Assembly: GCA_049115495.1 (NCBI GenBank)
Contig: JAGDZV010000011.1
Span: 248,001 to 312,000, forward strand
Direction: 5' to 3'
Origin: JACPUW01 sp049115495
GTDB lineage: Bacteria > Bacteroidota > Bacteroidia > CAILMK01 > JACPUW01
DNA: 64,000 nucleotides
In this document: piece by piece, positions 35,285-45,226 of the stretch
How the letters are laid out: every line of letters starts with the position of its first letter
Numbering within the stretch: the stretch's first letter is position 1
The notes under the pieces: generated by a model
What the model was told of the DNA's origin: nothing
What the model saw: the letters and a program-made list of their open reading frames with translations, nothing else
Database searches by the model: none
Made by a program: the position numbers and the translations under genes

Positions 35285-35677
35285 TTACTTGGTTTCAAGC
35301 CGATCTTTCACGTATTCAATTTGGGTTTTGCCATGCGGTTTGGGTTGTCCTTGCTCATCAAGACCCACCATTACAATTCTATCAACCGTTATTATAGTCT
35401 CATGCGTCATTTTATTTCTAACTTCGGCTCGCAGGGTTAATGATGCATTTCCAAATTTTATGGGCTCAATGCCAATTTCAATAATCTCTCCTTCTTTGGC
35501 ACTAGATTTAAAATCTATTTCACTAATGTATTTGGTTACCGTTCTTGGGTTTTCAAGTTGAATAATTGAATAAAGTGCAGCTTCTTCGTCTATCCACTCT
35601 AAAAGGCGGCCTCCAAAAAGTGTTCTGTTGGGGTTAAGGTCTTGGGGTTTAATCCATTTTCGTGTATGAAAATTCAT
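35285..35677 (-). CDS. Acyl-CoA thioesterase (YciA-like hotdog fold)
   Basis: 130 residues. PNRTLFGGRLLEWIDEEAAL is the hotdog helix with the catalytic acid region of acyl-CoA thioesterases of the YciA/BACH group. The strand YISEIDFKSSAKEGEIIEIG and a terminal VMVGLDEQGQPKPHGKTQIE follow. It hydrolyses acyl-CoA esters in the cytoplasm. 36 bp downstream of dps on the same strand, possibly the same transcript. Confidence 0.9.
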   Translation of the reverse strand: MNFHTRKWIKPQDLNPNRTLFGGRLLEWIDEEAALYSIIQLENPRTVTKYISEIDFKSSAKEGEIIEIGIEPIKFGNASLTLRAEVRNKMTHETIITVDRIVMVGLDEQGQPKPHGKTQIEYVKDRLETK

Positions 35678-35713
35678 GGGTTTATGTTTTTATTGTTCTT
35701 AAAAATGAGTGGT

Positions 35714-36202
35714 TTACAAACTTTCGTCAAGGTAGGCATTATACATCCACACCAGTTTTTCTTGTTCGCTTATATAGTCGCTCATTAGAGAGTTTGTACC
35801 TTCATCATTGGCTGTATTTGCCAGTTCTAAAAGTTCGCGTTCTTGGGGTATAAGTATTTTATAGGCTTTTAATACAGATTTAACTGCTTTAATTCCTGAT
35901 GAAACTTCATGGGCTTCTTTTACTTTAGCTAGAGCCAATACATCAGTATATCTATGCAATGGGGTGTAGCCAAGGGTTAATATTCTCTCTGCTATGTCAT
36001 CTATTTTTTCTTGTAAATCGTTATAGAGTTCTTCGAATTTTACGTGTAATTCAAAAAACGCTCTTCCTCTAATGTTCCAATGAAAACCCCGAGCATTCAT
36101 ATAGAATACCTTATAGTTGGCTAGTAAATCGTTTAGCTTTTTGGCAATGTTTTTCGCAGCTTCTTTTTGTAGTCCTATTTGGTTTAGATCAATATTTTTC
36201 AT
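35714..36202 (-). CDS. dps: Dps-family DNA-protecting ferritin-like protein
   Basis: 162 residues. Ferroxidase ligands are present: His41 in HWNIRG, His53 in ELHVKFEELY, then Asp68/69 and Glu72 in IDDIAERI. The protein forms dodecamers that oxidise and store iron using hydrogen peroxide and shield DNA. It is divergent from oxyR with an 86-bp gap containing a perfect palindrome, so peroxide induction through OxyR is the natural expectation. Confidence 0.93.
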   Translation of the reverse strand: MKNIDLNQIGLQKEAAKNIAKKLNDLLANYKVFYMNARGFHWNIRGRAFFELHVKFEELYNDLQEKIDDIAERILTLGYTPLHRYTDVLALAKVKEAHEVSSGIKAVKSVLKAYKILIPQERELLELANTANDEGTNSLMSDYISEQEKLVWMYNAYLDESL

Positions 36203-36241
36203 TTGATTTCTTTTGAGAGCACAAATATTTTGCGCTAGCGG

Positions 36242-36260
36242 TTATTAATCAAATTAATAA
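36242..36260. promoter_or_regulatory. Candidate OxyR operator between dps and oxyR
   Basis: Perfect 19-bp palindrome TTATTAAT-CAA-ATTAATAA, located 28 bp before the oxyR ATG and 39 bp before the dps start. LysR-type regulators bind such AT-rich dyads between divergent genes. Binding is inferred. Confidence 0.55.
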
Positions 36261-36288
36261 TATTGCATGTGGTATAGATAAAATCAAT

Positions 36289-37218
36289 ATGACTTTACAG
36301 CAATTACATTACGTTTTGGCACTTGACACGCATAAGCAGTTTGTTAAGGCTGCCGATAGTTGCCATGTAACCCAACCTACACTTACCCTTCAACTAAAAA
36401 AACTTGAAGATGAGATTTCAGCAATTCTATTTGATAGATCTGCGACCCCCTTAAAAGCAACCCCAATTGGTGAACAATTTATTGCACAAGCCAAAAGGAT
36501 ATTGTGGGATGTAGATGAACTCAAAAACTTGGTTAACAATGACAAAGAAATGATTGATGGTAGTTTTAAGATTGGGATAATACCCACTTTGGCACCTAAT
36601 CTTTTGGCTTTATTTCTGTCTGATTTTATATCGGCAAACCCCAAAACCAATTTGATTATTGAAGAACTTCAAAGCGAAGCGATAATTGAAATGTTAAAGA
36701 ATAGGCAGCTTGATGTAGGAATACTTTCAGCACCACTAAACGAGCATAAATTAAGAGAAGAACATCTATTTGATGAGCCTTTTTTAGTTTTTACGGATGA
36801 ACAAAACGATTTACTCAGCTATAAAAGTATAAATGCTAAAAACCTAAAGTCTGACGGCCTATGGGTTTTAAAGGATGGGCATTGCTTTAGAAATCAAACG
36901 CTGAACATCTGTAATTTCAAACCTTCGCAACAGCACAAAAATGTAACTATGGAAGGCGCTAGTATTGACACCTTAAAAAAACTCATTAGACAAATAAAAG
37001 GCTATACCTTAATTCCAGAACTCTCTTATGATGAGAAGAACGATGTAGAAAATGTTCTTGGGTTTGATCATCCAAAACCCGTGAGATCAATTTGTATGGG
37101 GGTGCACAAACATTTTACAAGAGAAAAATTAATAAGTGAACTAAAACGCAGCATTATTGCTAATATTCCAAACTCATTTGCAAAGAATACAAGAGTGAGA
37201 AGAGTAAAATGGCGTTAA
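36289..37218 (+). CDS. oxyR: LysR-family hydrogen-peroxide sensor OxyR
   Basis: 309 residues. Winged helix-turn-helix 1-60 (QFVKAADSCHVTQPTLTLQL). The regulatory domain carries GHCFRNQTLNIC with Cys199 and Cys208, the same numbering as the redox pair of E. coli OxyR, including the GHC context. Peroxide should oxidise these cysteines to a disulfide and activate target genes. Divergent from dps. The 60-bp region after its stop shows no clear terminator. Confidence 0.93.
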   Translation: MTLQQLHYVLALDTHKQFVKAADSCHVTQPTLTLQLKKLEDEISAILFDRSATPLKATPIGEQFIAQAKRILWDVDELKNLVNNDKEMIDGSFKIGIIPTLAPNLLALFLSDFISANPKTNLIIEELQSEAIIEMLKNRQLDVGILSAPLNEHKLREEHLFDEPFLVFTDEQNDLLSYKSINAKNLKSDGLWVLKDGHCFRNQTLNICNFKPSQQHKNVTMEGASIDTLKKLIRQIKGYTLIPELSYDEKNDVENVLGFDHPKPVRSICMGVHKHFTREKLISELKRSIIANIPNSFAKNTRVRRVKWR

Positions 37219-37279
37219 AAAATAATAAGGATTAATCCAATATCAATTATTTACCTTGAGTTTGAGTTTTTTATTTCGG

Positions 37280-40200
37280 CTATTCAATTTTCACCAAAGG
37301 TTGGGTAATTATTTGATCACCATTTACAATTTTGATTTGATAAATTCCTTTATTCAGTTGAGCAATGTCAATTTCTTGAGCCAAGCGATCACCAGTTCCT
37401 AAATCGTAGGTTTTCATTATTTTTCCTTGTGCGTCAATTACAAAACACCAAATGTTATTTGGGTTTACGGCGTCAATGTCAAGCAAAAAATTACCAAGCG
37501 TAGGGTTTGGATAAATGGCAAAATTCAAGGTTTTGCTAGAATCGTAAAATTCTACATAAACGGTATCTGAAATTAATTCGCAGCCTTTTGATCTAGCGGC
37601 CAAATAGTAATAATTACTTTCTTTAATTCTTAATTTTTTGCTTTCTTGCTCAAGACGTTCAAAAACGTTCATATTTAAATTCTTAAACCAATTATACTCA
37701 TCTAAAGAATCTGTATTTGCACTTATAATGCCATTATTATGTTCCAGTTTAACTGAACTTGGTATTTGCTTTAAAGCTATGCTTAGCGTGTCTGAATTAT
37801 TTGAACAGCCAAACTCGTTTTTTACCTTTACCCAAAAGTCATCAACATAATCAACCCAAATTGATGGCTGCGTATTTCCATTGTTCCACTCGTAGCTACT
37901 AAAAGCGTTGGTAGTCTCAAGGAGAATGGAGTCTTTAGGGCAAATAAGTTCTAAAGTTGAATAATTGAGTAGTGCATTTGGCAATGCTACTGTTGTAATA
38001 AAAACTGAGTCTCTTCCTTCACAATTGTTTGAGTCGGTTACCAAAACATAATTAAAACCTTCAGTTGATACCAAGATTGTTTGTTGGCTCAAAGTTTGGT
38101 TATTCCAAAGTATTTGGTTGTAGCTGTTTGCTAGATTTAGCACTACACTTTCTCCTTCACAAATTGAATCATTACCACTAATTTGAATATTAGGTTTAGG
38201 GTTTTTAAAAGTGCTAAATATTCTATTATTAGTGCTTTCGGTGCAACCTGCTAAATTGGTAATCGTAAATCCATACGTTTCATTACTCCTAATAGTCTTT
38301 CTTCTATTTGTGCTTTGATCATTCCAAGCAATAGTGCTTGTTTCTTCATTCGTATTGATATTAAGTGTAAGTGAATCCCCATCGCAAATACCAGAAATAG
38401 AAACCGTATCAACGATAAATGATGGCTTTTGATTAAACTCAATTACAAAGTCTTCAGATTTACCAAAACATTGATTGGTATCTTGAACAGTAACATTGAA
38501 TGTACCATTTTGGGTTATTCCTATTATTGAGTCAAAACTATTAGTACTCCACAGGTAGTTTAAATAGGGTTGGGTAAGTGTTAAGTTAACCGTGTCTCCA
38601 CTACAAAAAGTGTTTTGCAAAGAAGTTATTATAGGTTTTGGTAATTCAAAAAATGTAACATCAATTGCAGGCGATCTACCTCTACAACCTTGGCTGTCAA
38701 CAACCACAACTTCGTAGCTCCCGCTTTTAGTTACAAAAGTCTTTGATGTGTTGTCGCCGTTGTTCCACATATAGCTAATGTAACCTAATGGAGAAAGAAG
38801 TTCTAAACTGTCGCCATCACAAAGCTCTGTGTTGCCCCTTGCAATGCTCCAAGGGGTTGGTACTTGTAGTGGTATTACTTCAGTAATAAAAGTATCAGAA
38901 TTAAAGGTGCATCCAATGCTATCTATGGTAGTTAAGAAAAAGCTATCGGTTGATTTAATTGAAATTGAGTTTGTTTTATTGCCATTACTCCACAAATAAG
39001 AGGTGTAGTTTGGGGTAGCTTCAATATAAAAGCTATCACCTAAACAAAACGATGAGTTGCCACTAAAACGTAAAGCGGCAGCGGTGCCAACATAAACCTG
39101 AAAGCTATCTGAAGACTGCCTTTGACAGCCAAAGATGTTTTCAACGGTTAGCGTAATTTTTTGGGTACTTTCAAGCGCAATTTGATTACCGCTTGCCCCA
39201 TTAGACCATATGTATTTATTTTGATTTTGGGGCCCTTTTAGAGTAATTGTATTTGGGTAACAAACAGCAGGTTTACCCACAGAAGTAATGGTAAAAGGCG
39301 ATGGAAGGGGCAAGGTTGAAACTCTGAAAGGACTTGAACGGTTTACGCAGCCGTTTGAATCGGTAACTTCAACCAACAAGCTAGTGTTAGATTTTACTGT
39401 AAAACCACTTTTTGTTGAATTATTGCTCCACAAGTATTTAGAATATGATTTTGTGGTGGTAATAAAACTTGAATCACCCTCGCAAAACGAACTACCATTT
39501 AGCCCTACAATTACGGGGTTTGGTAAATCAAAAACGGTAATATTAACAGTATCAGAGATACCAGAGCAGCCATTTGAATCATTTACAATTACGTAATAAT
39601 CTCCGCTTTTGTTTATGCTTACACTATCAGTTAACTCATTATTGCTCCAGCTATATTTAGTGTAACTATTATTTGTATTGAGAATTCTTGGTCCAAGATT
39701 TTTACAAAATTTTAAAGGTCCATTTGAAAGAACTTTTGGCTTAGGGTTGGCATTGACATTAATACTAATCAACCTGGTACTATCTGTACAACCAAATTTG
39801 TTGGTTAAAATAGCCTTAAACCCACCGCTTATTTTAATTGTCTTTTTATAGTTTGTAGTGTTGTCATTCCATAAAACGTTGCTGGTAGTGTCATTTAAAT
39901 TTATAATAAATGAATCTCCAGTGCAAAAACTTGTTTTGCCAAAAGCAATTGCCGTAGTGTCAGGAAGATTGTTTTTGGTAACCAAAATTGTATCGGAAAA
40001 ATTAGAGCAGCCTCTATTGTCGGTTACCTCTGCCCAAATTCTTGATGTTTTGTTGATGTGAAAACTTGCTTTTGATGAGCCATTAGACCAGCTATAGCGG
40101 CTAAAGCTTTTATTGGTGCTTATTAGAGCCGAATCTCTCTCACAAAAAAATAGTCCTTTATCGCTTGTTAATTGTACTATGGGCAGTGGGTCAACTGTAA

Positions 40201-43200
40201 TTTTTACACTATCGCCTTCGGCTTTACAGTTGTTGGTATCAGTTATATTTAAAGTATATACACCACTTATTTTTGCGTAAATGGAATTTTGAGTTGTATT
40301 TCCATTATTCCACGCGAATGAATTAAATGGTCCAGTAAAGTAAAGTCTTAAGCTATCGCCTTCACAGAACCTTAAACTATTATTAAACAGAATTTTGGCG
40401 GAGGTTTTGCCATAAAAAATGGCGCTAAAGGTATCTGATTTCACCGTGCAGCCACTTGATGATAAAGCACTAACAAAGTAAGAGCCACTTTGCTGTAAAG
40501 AAATTGCACGTGTAGAATCACCGGTATTCCATTTGTAAGATGAGAAGCCTGTATCTACCGAAAGGTTTAAAGTTTGGTCATAACAAAATGGGCCTATTGC
40601 ATTGGCCTTAATTTTAAGAGAGTCAACAATTCTTTGTGTTGTAATTGTATTTGAAGTATCTCTACATCCATTTGTATCTGAAGCCACTAAAAACACATTT
40701 TGATTATTGCCCACTTTGATAGTTTGGTTTCTACTACCGGTTGACCATAAGAAATTAGAATAACCAATTGGGGCTTCAAATTTTACGCTATCGCCGTTGC
40801 AAAATTTTATTGGGTTTACATTGCCAATTGTTGGCGGAGTGGCCAAGCTGTTTCTCACAAAAACTGAATCTGAATCTGAGCAATTAAAGCCATTAAAAAC
40901 TACCACTTTGTACCAACCTGTTTTGCTAACCTTAATAGAGTTTGTTGTTGCTCCTGTGCTCCATTTGTATGCATTATAACCTAACCCAACATCAAGGGTA
41001 ATTTCATTGAATTTTCTGCAAAAGTTGGCACTTCCGGTATTGCTTGTTATGGTTGGGTTGGGCTTGGGTATAGTTTGTATGTTTATGTTATTTGATGTGT
41101 CAATACAGCCATTTGAGTCTGATGCAGTTAAAAAATACTTACCACTTCTAAAAACCGTGGTTCTAAGTGTAGTATCTCCATTACTCCATTGTAAGCTTTT
41201 AAAATTTGATACTTTACCCCTAAGTCTTGCGCTATCTCCAAAGCAAAACTGAGTAGCGTCTAAAGCTTGAATAGTAGGGCTTAAAGGGCCATAATTCTCC
41301 AGAACAAATGAATCTTTAATACCACCTGAGCAGCCATTGCTGTCAGTAATTATTACATAGTATTCGCCCGGAGACTTTGCCACTAAGGCATTGGTTTGAC
41401 TGGTTTTGGGCGACCAATTATATTTTGCTTGTCCGCTATCTACTCTTAAAACAATAGAATCGCCCTTGCATATGGTTTTGCCTTTGGCAAGGTTGGCAAG
41501 GGGCTCATAATTACATCCAAATTGTAAAAGAACAATGTCAGAACTACCAGCTAGACGACTTTGGTAGGCATTTTTGGTTATAAAATCGGAACTATTTGAC
41601 GATTCAAGTACAATGGTAGCTTCGTTATTAGCATTAACACTAATATTTGGTGAGCTATCAAATGCTTTTCTTCCGCCAATGTAAGTAGCGTATTTAATGT
41701 TAAGTGAAGTGTCCATAATTAAATAGCCCAGTTCACCTGAATTTGTTCCAACGTAAAATGACGAACCTGTCTTTTTTAAAGCATCAGCGGTGGTTCTAAT
41801 AGAGTCATTAAAAACTTCACATACAATATGTAAATTAAGATCATTGTCAACGGTCAGGTCGGTTATGTTTCTTCCAAGGCTTTGAGATTGTGGTGAATCA
41901 AAAGATACCCTTTGTGCCGTGCCTGATGTATCAAAAATTGCAATAAAAGCACCTTGAAGGTTTGGCTTTTGCTTCCAGCTGTTTCTTTTGTCAGGAAAAT
42001 CATTTTGAAAATTTCCATACCCAAGGGCCAACTTTGAATCAGTAATAAATTCAATACCATCATTAAGACTAAAACTAGCCCCTCCGTTTGGCGAGCATAA
42101 ATAAGTGCTCCACATTAAATTTCCCGACGAATCAAAACAGGCAGTAATAAAAAAACCACCAAAATTGTTAGCTGTCGAATCAAAGTAGGCCTTTTTCATT
42201 GGGAAATCAGTGCTTGAAGTAAATCCCGATATGGCCAGTTTATCGCCCTTAGGGTTAACAGCAATATTTAATAAACCATTCTCAGTATTTGTGCCCCCCA
42301 AAAATGTGCTCCAAATTAATGAATCGTTATCGTCAAAGGCCAGTAAACCAAAATCACTAAAGCCTTTTCGGCTGGTTTGGTAGGTATTTCCTTTTAGAGG
42401 GAAAAATTTTGTTGATCTACCAAAAAAATACACTTTACCCGAAGTATCCGTTGCTACCGTAGTTTCTGATAATGGTAAAAAAGTGGAATAAAGTAGTTTT
42501 CCATTTCTATCAAATCGGCTATAGGCCCCATTGTTTGGATTATTCTTTTTACGGGCGTTTGTGGTTATAGGAAAAGTGCTCCCAAAGCCGGTTGCAGATG
42601 TGCAATGAATTATTCCTTTTGAATCTATTGAAAATTCAATGATTTGATCGCTATTTGTGCCTCCAAAATATGTAGACCAAATGAGCTTTCCTTCATCATC
42701 GAACTTTGATAAGAAGCAGTCATTAAAACCAATGCTTTTGGTAGAGTAGGCACCGGCGGTTGTTGGGAAGTCGGTGCTAGATGTGAGCCCTCCTATGTAA
42801 ACATTGTTACTATCGTCATGCTGAATGGTATTGGCATTTTCAAAATTGAAGCCACCAAAATATGTAGACCATTGTACCTCGGGGTCTATGGTTATGGGAT
42901 AATTGACCTGCTCATCCACATTATAAGAGAGCAATCCACTTTCGTATTTATAACTACTTTTAATTGGCAAGCCATGGCTATCAAAGCTTACGGGTTTTGC
43001 ATCGGTTATAATCCCTAGGCTGGTTTCAATTTCAAATTCACCTGTAGCACTTAGCTTGTAATTACCACCTACATAATTACTTTTTATTTGTGTAAGGGCT
43101 GATTTCGACTCAACCACATAATCATATTTAAGAGCATTGTTCTTTATGTAAAAAATTAAAGAAACCCCTTCGTATATGTTCTTGTAGATGATTTTTTCAC

Positions 43201-43546
43201 CTGATTCTATGCCAGTTATTTCAATTTTTTGGTAATAGAAGTTTAATGGGAGCTTATCTACTTTTCCTAAAAAATGGGGTTGGGAGTTATTACAGTCTTT
43301 CCAATTCCAATCAACTCGGTGCATGTTTAATGTAAGGGAGTCTAAAGGGTTTTTTTGACGCAATACGTATGAAACTTTATCTCTAAAAAAGAAAACACTT
43401 AAATCATTTGATTCATATTTAAAGTAAATGTCAGTTCTGAAATTTCCGTCGCTATCTTTAATCTGACCGGCATTTTTAATAAATCCGCTTGGTTGCGCCA
43501 AACAGTAAAAAGGAAGCAATATTAGTAGCGTTAATAGTCTTTTCAT
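37280..43546 (-). CDS. Giant T9SS-exported protein: DUF7948, SBBP propeller and 17 Ig/PKD-like repeats
   Basis: 2088 residues. Signal peptide (1-17), a DUF7948-type domain (about 18-225, GFIKNAGQIKDSDG and on), then SBBP-type blades with recurring WSTYFGG (about 230-680). Seventeen repeats of about 73 residues run from about 690 to 1955. Each opens with FCxGDS or a variant, has a central YxxYxWSNG, and ends SGxYxVxVxDxxGC. A type A sorting domain starts near 2010 (AIYPNPTLGNF). Such proteins act as surface adhesins or filaments. No frameshift seen. Isolated between long intergenic regions. Confidence 0.9.
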   Translation of the reverse strand: MKRLLTLLILLPFYCLAQPSGFIKNAGQIKDSDGNFRTDIYFKYESNDLSVFFFRDKVSYVLRQKNPLDSLTLNMHRVDWNWKDCNNSQPHFLGKVDKLPLNFYYQKIEITGIESGEKIIYKNIYEGVSLIFYIKNNALKYDYVVESKSALTQIKSNYVGGNYKLSATGEFEIETSLGIITDAKPVSFDSHGLPIKSSYKYESGLLSYNVDEQVNYPITIDPEVQWSTYFGGFNFENANTIQHDDSNNVYIGGLTSSTDFPTTAGAYSTKSIGFNDCFLSKFDDEGKLIWSTYFGGTNSDQIIEFSIDSKGIIHCTSATGFGSTFPITTNARKKNNPNNGAYSRFDRNGKLLYSTFLPLSETTVATDTSGKVYFFGRSTKFFPLKGNTYQTSRKGFSDFGLLAFDDNDSLIWSTFLGGTNTENGLLNIAVNPKGDKLAISGFTSSTDFPMKKAYFDSTANNFGGFFITACFDSSGNLMWSTYLCSPNGGASFSLNDGIEFITDSKLALGYGNFQNDFPDKRNSWKQKPNLQGAFIAIFDTSGTAQRVSFDSPQSQSLGRNITDLTVDNDLNLHIVCEVFNDSIRTTADALKKTGSSFYVGTNSGELGYLIMDTSLNIKYATYIGGRKAFDSSPNISVNANNEATIVLESSNSSDFITKNAYQSRLAGSSDIVLLQFGCNYEPLANLAKGKTICKGDSIVLRVDSGQAKYNWSPKTSQTNALVAKSPGEYYVIITDSNGCSGGIKDSFVLENYGPLSPTIQALDATQFCFGDSARLRGKVSNFKSLQWSNGDTTLRTTVFRSGKYFLTASDSNGCIDTSNNINIQTIPKPNPTITSNTGSANFCRKFNEITLDVGLGYNAYKWSTGATTNSIKVSKTGWYKVVVFNGFNCSDSDSVFVRNSLATPPTIGNVNPIKFCNGDSVKFEAPIGYSNFLWSTGSRNQTIKVGNNQNVFLVASDTNGCRDTSNTITTQRIVDSLKIKANAIGPFCYDQTLNLSVDTGFSSYKWNTGDSTRAISLQQSGSYFVSALSSSGCTVKSDTFSAIFYGKTSAKILFNNSLRFCEGDSLRLYFTGPFNSFAWNNGNTTQNSIYAKISGVYTLNITDTNNCKAEGDSVKITVDPLPIVQLTSDKGLFFCERDSALISTNKSFSRYSWSNGSSKASFHINKTSRIWAEVTDNRGCSNFSDTILVTKNNLPDTTAIAFGKTSFCTGDSFIINLNDTTSNVLWNDNTTNYKKTIKISGGFKAILTNKFGCTDSTRLISINVNANPKPKVLSNGPLKFCKNLGPRILNTNNSYTKYSWSNNELTDSVSINKSGDYYVIVNDSNGCSGISDTVNITVFDLPNPVIVGLNGSSFCEGDSSFITTTKSYSKYLWSNNSTKSGFTVKSNTSLLVEVTDSNGCVNRSSPFRVSTLPLPSPFTITSVGKPAVCYPNTITLKGPQNQNKYIWSNGASGNQIALESTQKITLTVENIFGCQRQSSDSFQVYVGTAAALRFSGNSSFCLGDSFYIEATPNYTSYLWSNGNKTNSISIKSTDSFFLTTIDSIGCTFNSDTFITEVIPLQVPTPWSIARGNTELCDGDSLELLSPLGYISYMWNNGDNTSKTFVTKSGSYEVVVVDSQGCRGRSPAIDVTFFELPKPIITSLQNTFCSGDTVNLTLTQPYLNYLWSTNSFDSIIGITQNGTFNVTVQDTNQCFGKSEDFVIEFNQKPSFIVDTVSISGICDGDSLTLNINTNEETSTIAWNDQSTNRRKTIRSNETYGFTITNLAGCTESTNNRIFSTFKNPKPNIQISGNDSICEGESVVLNLANSYNQILWNNQTLSQQTILVSTEGFNYVLVTDSNNCEGRDSVFITTVALPNALLNYSTLELICPKDSILLETTNAFSSYEWNNGNTQPSIWVDYVDDFWVKVKNEFGCSNNSDTLSIALKQIPSSVKLEHNNGIISANTDSLDEYNWFKNLNMNVFERLEQESKKLRIKESNYYYLAARSKGCELISDTVYVEFYDSSKTLNFAIYPNPTLGNFLLDIDAVNPNNIWCFVIDAQGKIMKTYDLGTGDRLAQEIDIAQLNKGIYQIKIVNGDQIITQPLVKIE

Positions 43547-43958
43547 TTTAGGCAGGTTTTAAAATCGGGTGTCAATAGTATGGTTTGTTGGTTATGTGGT
43601 ATCGATTCTCAACAGTTAAAAGGTATTATGGTTTAAATTTTAACTACATCTGTATTCAACTGCTCATTTCGCTTGCATTTTAGCATTGAAAATAGAAGTA
43701 TTTGCGGTGAATTTGTATACCCCATCTGATCCAAGGGCAAGCGAATTCAGCTTTAACTCATTTTGTATTCGCCACTATGATTCGTTCTTTATTTAATAAC
43801 TGTTCAGTATTTAAAATATAACTTGTCTCAGACTGTTAGATAAACCCATCATGTTTCGAGATATATTTCTTATTGACTAATTCTATTGAATAAGTCAAAT
43901 TTTTGGGCTGACATTATAATTTGGAGGTGCCGTTGGTTATAACAATCTACTTTTTAAT
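43547..43958. other. Long intergenic region
   Basis: A 412-bp gap before the giant T9SS gene, with no coding frame I can support. It presumably contains the promoter and a long leader of that gene, but no clear -33/-7 pair was found. Its one clear structure is the inverted repeat at 43873-43898. Confidence 0.4.
43873..43898. repeat. Inverted repeat, possible terminator of the DUF998 gene
   Basis: Arms TTGACTAATTC and GAATAAGTCAA pair at 10 of 11 positions around TATT, about 60 bp after the stop of the leftward DUF998 gene. On the plus strand ATTTTT follows; on the minus strand there is no T-run. Function uncertain. Confidence 0.35.
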
Positions 43959-44564
43959 TCATATATGCTTGGGCATGCGATTCAACTTTAGTGCATTAAA
44001 CCCAATCCAAATAAAATAAAAGGCAAAAACAATTCTTTGCCCAGCGGCTGGAGTGTTAGGAAAAATAAAAGGCCAAGTTCCAAAAATGATAGTGAGCCAA
44101 GTGAACATTAACGAGGGTCTTATCGCGCTTTTCCAATAACTTGATGTTTTCATTAAACTTGGAAATGTAAATGCTGCCAGAAGAAAGGAAATATAACTTC
44201 CGAAACTGCCTACTGAGTGAAGAAGCATAGTTAGCGATTGTTTATTTTCAAAATCGCCCGGAAAAAAACCCGAGAGCGCCATGAAAATACCGCTGAATAC
44301 AATGCCAAATAGTGGGGTTTTACTTGAATTTTTAACTGCTAAATGCTTAAATAATCCATAGCCGAAAACTGAGATTAGCCCACCTGGGATAATATACCCA
44401 AAAGTATTCCATAGCCATTTATTAGGAGTATTTATAGAACCAAGTTCGCTAATTGCTTTGGTTAGGTAGCTGTAACCTTCTTTTTGATTGGCCAATGTAA
44501 AATAGAATGTCCAAAACAGGATTGGGGCAAAAATGCCAATAATAGAGTACTGTTTTTTTGTCAT
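43959..44564 (-). CDS. DUF998 integral membrane protein
   Basis: 201 residues with six hydrophobic helices. The YSYLTKAISELGSINTPNKW loop after helix 1 and the SGFFPGDFENKQSLTMLLHS motif are hallmarks of DUF998, a family of small membrane proteins with no established function. Terminal basic tail (LNRMPKHI). 53 bp downstream of the YdeI-like gene on the same strand, so possibly co-transcribed. Confidence 0.82.
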   Translation of the reverse strand: MTKKQYSIIGIFAPILFWTFYFTLANQKEGYSYLTKAISELGSINTPNKWLWNTFGYIIPGGLISVFGYGLFKHLAVKNSSKTPLFGIVFSGIFMALSGFFPGDFENKQSLTMLLHSVGSFGSYISFLLAAFTFPSLMKTSSYWKSAIRPSLMFTWLTIIFGTWPFIFPNTPAAGQRIVFAFYFIWIGFNALKLNRMPKHI

Positions 44565-44617
44565 GTAACCACCTACGAAACTATGTTAATGTTTACTAGT
44601 GAATTTTTGGAATGAAA

Positions 44618-45193
44618 TTATCTGAACTGCTTAGGTTTAAGACCTTTACTTGCGTTCTCGGCAATTTCACTTATTCTGCTGTTTCTAGTCTCCTTTCTTT
44701 TGGCCGATACCACCCAATACAGCAGTTGCTTTTTAATAGAGTTGCTTAAACCTTCATAAAATGCCAATGCCCCATTGTGCAGTTCAAATGCCTGCTTTAA
44801 ATCTTCTGGTATAATCAATGCATCAACCTGATCTAAAAATGTCCAAGAGCCGTTTTGTTTCGCTACGGCTATGCTTGCAAGTCCGGCATGGTGCATTTGT
44901 CCATTCTCAATAAGCATTTTAACCTTGTCTTTGTTTATCCTAGACCAAATGCTTTTGTCTTTTCTCTTACTAAAGTATTGTTTGTATTTATCGTCATCAA
45001 TCTTATTAATCACGCTATCAATCCAACCAAAGCATAAAGCTTGGTCAACAGCTTGGCTCCATGTAATATTATGTTTTGGCGAATGCTGTTTATAGTATAT
45101 CAGCCAAATAGCTTTTTTTTTATCGTAATTATTTTCAAGCCAATTTCTCCATTCTTCAGTATTTCTAGGGCAAAAGGTTTCCTTGGTTTTCAT
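44618..45193 (-). CDS. YdeI/OmpD-associated family protein
   Basis: 191 residues. Blocks EEWRNWLENNYDKKKAIWLI, ALCFGWIDSVINKIDDDKYK, SIWSRINKDKVKMLI and LLYWVVSAKRKETRNSRI match the YdeI family (bacteriocin-protection or OmpD-associated in enterobacterial names). It is cytoplasmic, widespread and poorly characterised. Full length. Confidence 0.87.
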   Translation of the reverse strand: MKTKETFCPRNTEEWRNWLENNYDKKKAIWLIYYKQHSPKHNITWSQAVDQALCFGWIDSVINKIDDDKYKQYFSKRKDKSIWSRINKDKVKMLIENGQMHHAGLASIAVAKQNGSWTFLDQVDALIIPEDLKQAFELHNGALAFYEGLSNSIKKQLLYWVVSAKRKETRNSRISEIAENASKGLKPKQFR

Positions 45194-45226
45194 CTTACTT
45201 TTATAATGCCTTGTATAAGCGTTTTA

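Noticed and set aside
37230..37239. GGATTAATCC palindrome after oxyR
   Set aside because: Only 10 bp, AT-rich centre, no T-run; chance is likely.
37280..43546. Long tandem repeat region as CRISPR or satellite DNA
   Set aside because: The periodicity is at the protein level (about 220 bp), with divergent nucleotide sequence inside one intact frame.
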